Assembly: GCA_012840725.1 (NCBI GenBank)
Contig: DURQ01000052.1
Coordinates: forward strand, 1 to 49,125
DNA length: 49,125 nt
Direction: 5' to 3'
Source of the DNA: Bacillota bacterium
GTDB lineage: Bacteria; Bacillota; Limnochordia; Darwinibacteriales; Darwinibacteriaceae
The notes beneath the pieces are model-generated. The model did not search any database. It saw nothing but the letters and a program-made list of their open reading frames with translations, and was not told the origin of the DNA. The position numbers and the translations under genes are program-made. Shown in pieces: positions 41,246 to 48,783 of the stretch. Numbering within the stretch: position 1 is the first letter of the stretch; each line of letters begins with the position of its first letter.

Positions 41246-42472
41246 TCACTCAGTTTTGTTGTGATCTGCCCAACGGTCATTGGGCAGCAGAGGATACCAA
41301 CCAGGCCTCCTTGAGTCGCGGTCATAGGGATAACCGCCCAGTTCTTTGTACAGCTCAGAGTATTTCTGAACCTTTTCGCGGTCGAGCTTGACGCCCAAGC
41401 CAGGTGCTTCCGGCACTTTGATCTTGCCGTCCTTAACCGTAAACTTACCGCCCACCACAATGTCATCGCGCAGGTGGTGGTAGTGGGCATCGATATCAAA
41501 GGAAAGGTTTGGTAAGACAGCTCCCAGATGGAGCATGGTGGCCAGCTGAATGCCCAGCTCGCCCGAGGAGTGCACGCCCACTCCCACCTGGAAGGTCTCA
41601 CAGACATGGGCCGCTTGGATGCAGGCACGGATACCGCCCCAGAAGGTTGTATCGAGTAGGATAACGTCAGCAGCGGGATGGAGGATGTTTTGAGCCAGCT
41701 GCTCGAAGTTTACTACCACCGTGTTCGTGGCCAGGGGGATACAGGTCTTCTCCCGCACGCGCCGCATCCCGTTCAGGCCCCAAGTCGGATCTTCCAAATA
41801 ATCATTGCGGATGCCTTCAATCTGCTTGGCAAACCAGATGCTCTCTTCCACACTCCAGCAGGCATTGGGGTCAATCCGCAGGGAGTCTTCGGGGAACTCC
41901 TCGGCCAAGGCGCGGTAAGCCTCCAGTTCATACTCGGGGGTAAACACGCCCGCCTTCAATTTGTGGGTGCGGAACCCGTATGTTTCTTTGAGCTCATGCG
42001 TGTGCTGCACCAGCTGATCGATGGTGCGGACCTCGCCATAGAGTCCATCATCACTGGGATAGCGGAAGAAGAGGTAGCTTGCCACGGGGATCTCGTCCCG
42101 CAGTTTTCCGCCGAGAAGTTTGTAGACCGGCAGGCCCAAGCTCTGTCCGATAATATCCAAACAGGCGAACTCGATCGCCGCCATGAGCTGGGTGCGGTTG
42201 TTGTAGAGACTTGCGGTGGGGTTGCAGATCTTGAAGCGGAGTTCCTGCAGAGAGAAGGGATCGTGGCCTACCAGATACTGCTTTAGGCCGAGAAACTGCA
42301 GCTCGGCGCTTTCTCCGCCCCCGCCCATTTCGCCAAGCCCGATCAGGCCGTCGTCCGTTTCCACCTCTATGATCGTGCGTACAAAGCGTCCCCAATGCTC
42401 TCCGTTGCTGTGCCTGAGGGGAGCCTCCAGGGGTACCGTAACCGTAGTCGGCCGTATATCTACGATCTTCAC
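41246..42472 (-). CDS. Enolase-superfamily acid-sugar dehydratase, glucarate dehydratase-like
   Basis: A 408-residue enzyme of the enolase superfamily. Active-site residues fit the glucarate dehydratase branch: the K-x-K pair K171/K173 in THKLKAGV, metal ligands D201 (LRIDPNACW), E227 (YLEDPTWG) and N250 (PLATNTVV), D274 in LLDTTFWGG and the base H301 in [15 protein letters not shown]. Asn as third metal ligand is a mark of that branch. It should dehydrate an aldarate or aldonate to a 2-keto-3-deoxy acid in the cytoplasm. The true substrate may differ from glucarate, because the usual HSNNHFD block reads HSSGELG. It is the gene after gntR and is probably the first catabolic step under its control. 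Confidence 0.9.
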   Translation of the reverse strand: MKIVDIRPTTVTVPLEAPLRHSNGEHWGRFVRTIIEVETDDGLIGLGEMGGGGESAELQFLGLKQYLVGHDPFSLQELRFKICNPTASLYNNRTQLMAAIEFACLDIIGQSLGLPVYKLLGGKLRDEIPVASYLFFRYPSDDGLYGEVRTIDQLVQHTHELKETYGFRTHKLKAGVFTPEYELEAYRALAEEFPEDSLRIDPNACWSVEESIWFAKQIEGIRNDYLEDPTWGLNGMRRVREKTCIPLATNTVVVNFEQLAQNILHPAADVILLDTTFWGGIRACIQAAHVCETFQVGVGVHSSGELGIQLATMLHLGAVLPNLSFDIDAHYHHLRDDIVVGGKFTVKDGKIKVPEAPGLGVKLDREKVQKYSELYKELGGYPYDRDSRRPGWYPLLPNDRWADHNKTE

Positions 42473-42498
42473 CTAGACCATCCTTTCACCAGGCCTCT

Positions 42499-43185
42499 TT
42501 AGCTCTCCACAAAGTATTCCGGATACTCTGCCATGAGAGCATCCTTTTCCACGATGATCATGCGCAGATGGTCGCTCATGATCTTTTTGGCCGCTTCCCC
42601 GCGTCCTTCTTTGAGGGCCTGGAGGATCTCCTTGTGCTGGCTGAGGATCTGCTCCCAGCGCAGATCGTGGGACAACCTGAGTACTCTCACGCGGTAGAAG
42701 TCTATGTTCAGCTGCTTGACCATTTCATAGGTGCGTTCTTTGCCGCAGGCGCGGAAAATCGTGGCATGGAACTCATCGTCCAAGGCCAGCATTTCCAGGT
42801 AATTTCTGCTCCGGCAGCACACTTCCTGAGCAGCGAGGTTGGATTCAAGCTTATAGACATCCTCCTCGGTCAAGTGTCCGGCCGCATCTTCCATGATTTC
42901 CTTTTCCATGATCTCCCTAACCCAGCGCCCTTCTTCCACGGCCTTGAGGTTGATCAGGGAAACATAGGTGCCGCGCTGCGGATAAATATCAACCAAGCCA
43001 TCTTGATGCAGGTGGACAAAGACCTCGCGCACAGGCGTGCGGCTCACTTTGAACTCCTCCGAGATCTCCTGTTCTGACATTTTCGTGCCGGGCATCAGCT
43101 GCAGATGCAGGATACTGTGGCGCAGTGCGTTGTAGACATGTTCCCGCGCTGATGACCTGCTTCCAGGGATCCGTCTAGCTGTCAA
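42499..43185 (-). CDS. GntR family (FCD) transcriptional regulator of the xylan/uronate locus
   Basis: A 228-residue regulator. N-terminal winged helix (about 12-80): SAREHVYNALRHSILHLQLMPGTKMSE, whose LRHSIL...PGTKMSE is the family start, then EEFKVSRTPVREVFVHLHQDGLVDI. Residues about 90-220 form the all-helical FCD ligand domain, with D126 (ALDDEFHATIFRACG) and distal His residues for metal and carboxylate binding, which suits a uronate or aldonate effector. The annotated start is TTG; the perfect AGGAGG lies 17 bases before it, and in-frame ATC 43194 is at ideal distance, so the real start is uncertain. It is the first gene behind the operator palindrome at 43216. Confidence 0.92.
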   Translation of the reverse strand: MTARRIPGSRSSAREHVYNALRHSILHLQLMPGTKMSEQEISEEFKVSRTPVREVFVHLHQDGLVDIYPQRGTYVSLINLKAVEEGRWVREIMEKEIMEDAAGHLTEEDVYKLESNLAAQEVCCRSRNYLEMLALDDEFHATIFRACGKERTYEMVKQLNIDFYRVRVLRLSHDLRWEQILSQHKEILQALKEGRGEAAKKIMSDHLRMIIVEKDALMAEYPEYFVES

Positions 43186-43215
43186 GTCCTGGATCGTAAT
43201 CGCCTCCTACGGCCG

Positions 43216-43233
43216 ATACTACCATGGTAGTAT
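43216..43233 (-). promoter_or_regulatory. GntR operator palindrome, copy 1
   Basis: ATACTACCATGGTAGTAT is a perfect 18-base palindrome starting seven bases after the -10 box of the gntR promoter, at the expected transcription start. The same sequence recurs at 46837-46856. Its position right before gntR points to autorepression by the FCD regulator. Confidence 0.82.
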
Positions 43234-43239
43234 ACTTTA

Positions 43240-43268
43240 ATAATAAGTAACACTTTCCTAAAAGTCAA
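43240..43268 (-). promoter_or_regulatory. Promoter of gntR and the transporter/xylanase array
   Basis: On the minus strand TTGACT (43268-43263), 17 bases, TATTAT (43245-43240), then TAAAG and the operator palindrome. The -35 lies eight bases from the stop codon of the GH2 gene. Sequence, spacing and operator offset are the same as in the promoter at 46803. Confidence 0.85.
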
Positions 43269-43275
43269 CCTCGTT

Positions 43276-46200
43276 TTATTCACTTACGTCACAAACATTG
43301 CGCAAAGGCACGAATTTCAGCCAGGCAAGGTCAAACTGCGACCCGGGCAGGAAGAGCAGGCGCACTGCGGCCCGTCCTCTGATGGGGTCAAGGGCAAATA
43401 CCTGCTCGACGTAATCTTCTGCGGCGGTGAACTCCACCTGATGGCGTTCTTCCCCTTCGGGAAAGAGCAGGCTGAGCTGGATAGGTGCCCTGTCCAGCGG
43501 AGTGCGCCCGCAGATGATGAGCCCCGCCGCACCGTCCGGGCCGAAATCCAGCTCTCCGAAGTCGAGGGTGACGTTGTTGCCGATCCCTTCCACCCGGTCC
43601 CCTTTGACCTCGTATTGATCGCCGTAGATGTGCGTACATTCTGCAGCTGGTATCGCAGCGAACGCCCTCCGCTGCCTGGCGAAGGAGAAGCCTTTGATGT
43701 GGATCTTATCCTGGGTGACGATCCACAGGGAGGTTACGCCGCGCAGACGCTTCCTGAGCCTAAAGGTCTCGCTCTGGTAGACATTCCACTTTGACGGTTT
43801 CTGGTAGACAGTGTCTAAGAGCAGCTCACTTCCTGCTTCTCCGGGCTTACCCTCCCAAAACTGCAGAGAGTAAGTGCTGCTGGTCAGAGCGAAGATGGGC
43901 AGGGTGATCTCGTCTGAACCATCGGGGCCGAAGTCCAAGTCGGCAAAGCCGACCTGGGTCTCCACTCCCCGGGCCGTGGCCACTCCGCGCTCATTTCCCG
44001 GCCCTGCCTCTCCCACTACTGAATCAAAGAGGCTGCCGGCAACAAACTCGTAAGGGTTTTTGCAGAGCTTGCCGAGGCCAACGGCCTCGAATTCGAGTTC
44101 AGCAAAGAGCCGCACGGCAGCAGTGCCGTTTCTGCTCAGGCATCGCAGGCGGAACTGGCCGTCACCAAGAGCACAAAGGCGTACTTCCCCCTCACCCACC
44201 TGCTCGAGTCTGGCCAGTGGAGAATCAACTCCCCCGGCGCTGACTACCCGCCAGGTCAGATCGGGATACGATGTGTCCGCCGGATAGAGCACTGCACGCA
44301 CGGTGATTTCCCTGCGCTCCGGGGTGAGCACCCGGTCTCCCTCGGCATGCAGCTCGATCTTGCGCAGCGGCACTTCTCCAATGTGCCCTGTGTGAACAGG
44401 CCTGGGAACATTCCTCTCCTGTGCAGACACCCCTCGGGGCGGGCCGCCGGCACACGGCCTGCTGCTGAAGACCGCTTCCGCTTTTGGCAGGCCCGGTGAA
44501 GACACCTCCAGCAGGATCTCACCTGGTTCCAGAGTTGCGGCGATCACGGCCCTCAGCTTGCCGCTGAACAACCTCCTGCTTGTGCCTTTGAAGGAGTCAT
44601 AGTCGGTGCTGTCTCCGTTATCCAAACCAACCAGCCGTCCTGCGCCGCCAACCTGCACCTCCACCCGGTTCACCGCGTTTTCTACCGGGTTTCCTTGGGC
44701 ATCCTCCATGGAGATCTCCACAAAGATCAGGTCGCTGCCGTTCGCCTCGATTTCTGTTCTGTCGGCCTGCAGCTTGATTCTCGCTGGATCGCCAAAGGAG
44801 CGCCGCACGGCACAGGCTACCACATTCCCGTCTTCGTCAAGGGCCTTTGCCTTAAGCTCACCCGGTGCATAGGGAACCTTCCAGCTGGTTACGTAGAGGT
44901 ACTCAGGCGTGCGCAGGCTGCGGCGCCCGATCTCCACTCCGTTGAGTTCCAGAGCAACTTCTGGTGCGTTGGAACAGACCCTCACGTCAATAATCTGCCC
45001 CGGGCTGAAATCCCAGTAGGGATAGAGGTGGACCATGGGGCTTGTCCGCCAGTCCGTCCAGGCAGCCTGGTAGATGTAGTAGGAATCCTTGGGGAATGCC
45101 GCGGTATCCAACTGGCCGAAAAAGGAGTTCTTGCTGTGGTAGGGCGTGGGTTCGCCCAGGTAATCAAAGCCTGTCCAGATAAACTGCCCCAGAGAAAAGG
45201 AGGCTTCCCGCTCCGCATCCAGGCAGGCCTGGGTGCTCTTCGCGCCCCAGCTCACCGGACTGTTGCCCAGGGCCGAGCACTGGCCGTCATCCTCGCCGAG
45301 AATGATGGCTTCCAAGGGGAAATGGTAGATGCCCCGGCTCTGCACTACGGAGCTGGTCTCGCTCCCGTAGATCACCCAGTGGGGGTGCTTGGCCCGGTGT
45401 TCCTTGTAAAGGTTGGTTCCGTAGTTGTAGCCCACGGCATCGAGGAGTTCCGCACAGGCCTGTGCATTGTCCCACTGCAGGTAGTTGGAACCGAAGGTGA
45501 CAAACCCGTTGCCGCGTGGATCGTGCCGGCGCACCAGGCCGATGTGTTTCTCAGTCAGTTCCCTGCCCCGTTCTCCCAGATGAGCGTCGAGGATTTCGTT
45601 CCCGATACTCCACATGAGGAGACTGGCGTGATTGCGGTCCCGCCTAACCCAGCTGGCCACATCTCTTTCCACCCATTCGGGAAAGAAGCGCGCGTAATCA
45701 TGTGCGGTCTTCGGCAGTTCCCACACATCAAAGGCCTCGCTGATCACCAAAAACCCCAGCTCGTCAGCGAGTTCCATAAAGCCTTTGGCCGGCACGCTGT
45801 GGCCGGTGCGGATGGCGTTGACCCCCATGCGCTTCAAAAGATGCAAGCGGAAGCGCAGGGCGCTTTTGCTAAAAGCAGCTCCCAACGCTCCAAGATCGTG
45901 ATGCTCACATACCCCGTTAAGCTTGAGCCTGCAGCCGTTCAGAATCAGGCCTTCCTCCGGTTTGAGAACAACTTCTTTAAGGCCGATCTTCTGCTCCACC
46001 CAGTCCACGGCCTGGCCGGTTGCGGCTTCGGTCAGCTCAGTTACAAGCCGGTAGAGCCTGGGCTGCTTCGGACTCCACAGTTCCGCTTGTGGCACGATGA
46101 GCTCCTGGCTGTCCTTCAGCCTTCCCGAGCCTGGTGCTAGAAGGGCCCGAGCCCGGGCTTTGACCACGCCATCCTGGTAGATGGTGTGGACCAGGGCGAG

Positions 46201-46731
46201 CCGGGTACCGCCGCCCGCTTCCACTTCGCTGTCCACCGTCACAATCCAGGAACCGTCCGCATCACGAAGGGGGCGGCTGGAAACGTAGATCCCGTCCGTT
46301 GGAAGGTAGTCATCCCCCCGCAGTTTCAGCCAGACATTCCGGTAGATGCCCGCCCCCGAATACCAGCGGCTGTTGGGCGCCTGGTGGACAACCCGCACCA
46401 AGATCTCATTGCATCCCTCCCGCAGCGCCTCTGTAATCTCGTATTCGAAGGAGGTATAGCCGTTTTTCCAGTCGCCTATCCAGGTGCCGTTGACGAAGAG
46501 GGAAGAGTCCATATAGACGCCCTCAAAATAGAGGAAAACCCTCCAGCTGCCCCTATAATCAAACCACTTCCTGTACCAGCCGATGCCGTTTTCGTAGAGG
46601 TTTGTTGAATCGTAGATCAACCAATCATGGGGAAGGTCCACCGCGGCAAACTCAAGACCATTTGGGTCCCCCATATCAAGGGGCCCTTTGGCAAACTGCC
46701 AGCCGTCATTGAAGAGGATGGTTTCGCTCAC
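43276..46731 (-). CDS. GH2 family glycosidase with C-terminal CBM6-like domains
   Basis: A 1151-residue GH2 enzyme. Order: sugar-binding jelly roll (about 5-140: FNDGWQFAKG, VDLPHDWLI), immunoglobulin-like domain (about 145-255), barrel (about 260-545) with acid/base E379 in MWSIGNEILD and nucleophile E458 in VIYGSETSS, then DUF4982-type (VHLYPYWDFSPGQ) and GH2 C-terminal Ig-like domains to about 735. The last 270 residues hold two CBM6-like modules sharing DLDFGPDGSDEITL / ELDFGPDGAAGLII. Activity could be beta-galactosidase, beta-xylosidase-like or beta-glucuronidase; not decidable. There is no signal peptide, unusual for a protein with binding modules. GTG start after AAAGGAG; divergent from the third transporter. 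Confidence 0.92.
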   Translation of the reverse strand: MSETILFNDGWQFAKGPLDMGDPNGLEFAAVDLPHDWLIYDSTNLYENGIGWYRKWFDYRGSWRVFLYFEGVYMDSSLFVNGTWIGDWKNGYTSFEYEITEALREGCNEILVRVVHQAPNSRWYSGAGIYRNVWLKLRGDDYLPTDGIYVSSRPLRDADGSWIVTVDSEVEAGGGTRLALVHTIYQDGVVKARARALLAPGSGRLKDSQELIVPQAELWSPKQPRLYRLVTELTEAATGQAVDWVEQKIGLKEVVLKPEEGLILNGCRLKLNGVCEHHDLGALGAAFSKSALRFRLHLLKRMGVNAIRTGHSVPAKGFMELADELGFLVISEAFDVWELPKTAHDYARFFPEWVERDVASWVRRDRNHASLLMWSIGNEILDAHLGERGRELTEKHIGLVRRHDPRGNGFVTFGSNYLQWDNAQACAELLDAVGYNYGTNLYKEHRAKHPHWVIYGSETSSVVQSRGIYHFPLEAIILGEDDGQCSALGNSPVSWGAKSTQACLDAEREASFSLGQFIWTGFDYLGEPTPYHSKNSFFGQLDTAAFPKDSYYIYQAAWTDWRTSPMVHLYPYWDFSPGQIIDVRVCSNAPEVALELNGVEIGRRSLRTPEYLYVTSWKVPYAPGELKAKALDEDGNVVACAVRRSFGDPARIKLQADRTEIEANGSDLIFVEISMEDAQGNPVENAVNRVEVQVGGAGRLVGLDNGDSTDYDSFKGTSRRLFSGKLRAVIAATLEPGEILLEVSSPGLPKAEAVFSSRPCAGGPPRGVSAQERNVPRPVHTGHIGEVPLRKIELHAEGDRVLTPERREITVRAVLYPADTSYPDLTWRVVSAGGVDSPLARLEQVGEGEVRLCALGDGQFRLRCLSRNGTAAVRLFAELEFEAVGLGKLCKNPYEFVAGSLFDSVVGEAGPGNERGVATARGVETQVGFADLDFGPDGSDEITLPIFALTSSTYSLQFWEGKPGEAGSELLLDTVYQKPSKWNVYQSETFRLRKRLRGVTSLWIVTQDKIHIKGFSFARQRRAFAAIPAAECTHIYGDQYEVKGDRVEGIGNNVTLDFGELDFGPDGAAGLIICGRTPLDRAPIQLSLLFPEGEERHQVEFTAAEDYVEQVFALDPIRGRAAVRLLFLPGSQFDLAWLKFVPLRNVCDVSE

Positions 46732-46802
46732 GCCCAGGTCTCCTTTCCTGGTTTTTCATGTTTTTCCCGGGTTAAATGGACCATGGGGGCGTAAAAAATG
46801 GG

Positions 46803-46831
46803 TTGACTTTTATCAAAATGTAAGATATTAT
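46803..46831 (+). promoter_or_regulatory. Promoter of the third transporter operon
   Basis: TTGACT (46803-46808), 17 bases, TATTAT (46826-46831), then TCAAG and the palindrome. It is nearly the twin of the gntR promoter. Confidence 0.88.
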
Positions 46832-46835
46832 TCAA
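46807..46835 (-). promoter_or_regulatory. Possible promoter of the GH2 gene
   Basis: On the minus strand TTGAAT (46835-46830), 17 bases, TAAAAG (46812-46807). The -10 match is weak. It would overlap the plus-strand promoter face to face, with the palindrome at 46837 directly upstream of its -35, so one regulator could act on both directions. Confidence 0.3.
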
Positions 46836-46836
46836 G

Positions 46837-46856
46837 TATACTACCATGGTAGTATA
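46837..46856 (+). promoter_or_regulatory. GntR operator palindrome, copy 2
   Basis: TATACTACCATGGTAGTATA is a perfect 20-base palindrome at the start of transcription of the third transporter operon. It contains the same 18-base core as the element before gntR, 3.6 kb away. Confidence 0.85.
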
Positions 46857-46877
46857 AAGCTGGGCGGAGGGCAAGAG

Positions 46878-47816
46878 ATGAAAAGATCATCTGCCATCAA
46901 TCGCAAACGGATCGCCAACTACCTAAGGAAGTACTGGACCCTTTACTTGATGCTGTCCATCCCTTTGGCGTATTTTGTCGTTTTTAGGTACATCCCCATG
47001 ACCTACGTCCAGATCGCCTTTAAGAAGTATAGCATCGTCAAGAGCCCCTGGGAGATGCCCTGGGCCGACAACAACGGTTTTGAATACTTCATCAAGGCCT
47101 TCCGGAACCTGGACTTCTTGTATGCTCTGCGCAATACTCTGCTCCTTAACTTCCTTGACCTTGTGCTCGGGTTCCCGGCCCCGATCATCCTGGCCCTGCT
47201 CCTCAACGAGCTGCCTTTCCCCCGGTTCAAGCGCCTGACGCAGTCCGTAGCCTATCTGCCCCACTTCTTGTCCTGGATCATCATCGCTGGACTGGCCAAA
47301 CAGCTCTTCGCCCCGACCAACGGCATGATCAATATCGCCCTGAACCGCCTGGGCTTCGAATCGGTTCCGTTCTTGAACGACCCTGTCCATTGGGTGTTTA
47401 CCTACGTTTTCCTCGGAATCTGGCGCAATGTGGGCTGGAACACCATCATCTATCTTGCCGCCCTGACCAACATCAACCCAGAGCTGTATGAGGCCTCCGC
47501 CATCGACGGTGCCAACCGCTGGCAGAACATCCGGTACATCACCCTGCCGGGCCTCCGGCCGACTATTATCACGCTGCTCATTCTCGCCCTAGGCCAGATT
47601 CTGAGCAGTGAGTTCGACCGGCCCTTTGCCCTGACCAACCCGCTGGTTAACAGCGTCTCGCAGGTAATTTCCATCTTCGTCTACCGTTACGGTATCCGCG
47701 GCCTGCAGTTCTCCCTGACCACGGCCGTAGGACTGTTCCAATCTTTGATCTGTGTGATCTTCCTCATGGCCGCCAATGCGCTGGCTAAGCGCTTTGGCGA
47801 GCGGGGCATCTGGTAA
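46878..47816 (+). CDS. ABC transporter permease, LplB-like (system C)
   Basis: A 312-residue permease of the LplB/YteP type, with six predicted helices. The opening YWTLYLMLSIPLAYFVVFRYIPMTYVQIAFKKY, with its FRYIPM turn, is characteristic of this branch, as is the coupling loop LYEASAIDGANRWQNIRYITLPGLRPT. Related systems import polysaccharide-derived oligosaccharides, for example the YtcQ/YteP systems for rhamnogalacturonan or aldouronate uptake. ATG follows GGCGGAGGGCAAGAG. It is the first gene of an operon with a YtcP-like permease and a binding protein, behind the shared GntR operator. No ATPase gene is present. Confidence 0.95.
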   Translation: MKRSSAINRKRIANYLRKYWTLYLMLSIPLAYFVVFRYIPMTYVQIAFKKYSIVKSPWEMPWADNNGFEYFIKAFRNLDFLYALRNTLLLNFLDLVLGFPAPIILALLLNELPFPRFKRLTQSVAYLPHFLSWIIIAGLAKQLFAPTNGMINIALNRLGFESVPFLNDPVHWVFTYVFLGIWRNVGWNTIIYLAALTNINPELYEASAIDGANRWQNIRYITLPGLRPTIITLLILALGQILSSEFDRPFALTNPLVNSVSQVISIFVYRYGIRGLQFSLTTAVGLFQSLICVIFLMAANALAKRFGERGIW

Positions 47817-47835
47817 GAGAAAGCGGGGATGAGCA

Positions 47836-48708
47836 GTGGTCAAGTCTAGACGCACAAAAGCTGGAGATATTGGGATAGCGGCAATCTGCCTGTTATTGAT
47901 GATCATCTGCCTGCTGCCCATGCTCAACGTTCTGGCCAGATCCCTCAGCTCCTCACAGGCCATCATCCGCAACGAAGTTCTGCTCTGGCCAAAAGGCTGG
48001 AATCTGGAAGCCTATAAATTCGTACTGACAGACAGCAAGTACACCTGGTCGCTGGCCTGGACCGCGATCCTTACTGTGATCTGCACCTTCGTATCCATGG
48101 TCATGACCACACTCTGTGCCTATCCCCTTATCTACCGGGATCTTAAGGGGCGCCGCCTGTTCAATACTCTGATCCTCTTTACCATGTATTTCAACGCAGG
48201 TACTATTCCCCACTACCTGCTTTACAAGGACCTCGGGCTCCTCAACCACCCCTTGGTTTTGATCATCCCAAACAGCCTCTCGGTCTTTTACATGATCATC
48301 ATGCGCACGTTCTTTTACTCGATCCCCGACAGCCTGCGGGAATCGGCCGAAATTGACGGCGCCGGCCCGATCCGCATCCTGTTCAGTATTTACCTTCCGC
48401 TTTCCAAACCGGTGCTTGCCACCCTCTCGCTGTTCTACGCTGTAGGACGCTGGAACGGGTTTTCCGACGCCTTGATGTACATGAACAACCGCACGTACCA
48501 TCCGATCCAGCTGCTGCTTTACAACATCCTCAACGCGATAACCAGCATCGAGATCCAAACTCAGGAAGGCTTCGCCAGCGCTCCGGGCCTTTCCGACACG
48601 ATACAGGCTGCCACCGTCATGTTCGCCACGGTGCCCATCCTGCTCGTGTACCCCTGGCTGCAGAAGTATTTCATCAGCGGGGCCACCTTGGGCGCTTTGA
48701 AGGATTGA
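47836..48708 (+). CDS. ABC transporter permease, YtcP/LplC-like (system C)
   Basis: A 290-residue permease of the LplC/YtcP branch, GTG start behind a GGGGATGA ribosome binding site. Seen: PMLNVLARSLSSSQAI after TM1, a periplasmic segment LWPKGWNLEAYKFVL, and the coupling loop LRESAEIDGAGPIRILFSIYLPLSKPVLAT. The C-terminus VYPWLQKYFISGATLGALKD is nearly invariant in this branch (KYF..G...GA.KG). It partners with the LplB-like protein encoded 19 bases upstream. Confidence 0.95.
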   Translation: MVKSRRTKAGDIGIAAICLLLMIICLLPMLNVLARSLSSSQAIIRNEVLLWPKGWNLEAYKFVLTDSKYTWSLAWTAILTVICTFVSMVMTTLCAYPLIYRDLKGRRLFNTLILFTMYFNAGTIPHYLLYKDLGLLNHPLVLIIPNSLSVFYMIIMRTFFYSIPDSLRESAEIDGAGPIRILFSIYLPLSKPVLATLSLFYAVGRWNGFSDALMYMNNRTYHPIQLLLYNILNAITSIEIQTQEGFASAPGLSDTIQAATVMFATVPILLVYPWLQKYFISGATLGALKD

Positions 48709-48783
48709 GGCGTCCCACCAAATTCGGTTGTGATGCACACAACAGTGCTCAAATAAGAAAAGAAAGGGAAGGGATGACTAGCC

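Noticed and set aside
44695-46140. Plus-strand open frame of 481 codons opposite the GH2 gene
   Set aside because: The GH2 protein has complete catalytic motifs on the minus strand; the antisense frame is low in recognisable structure and is a shadow.
43276-48708. The two TATACTACC palindromes considered as ends of a mobile element
   Set aside because: Each is exactly placed five bases after a -10 box before a coding region, and the enclosed genes are metabolic; regulation explains them better.
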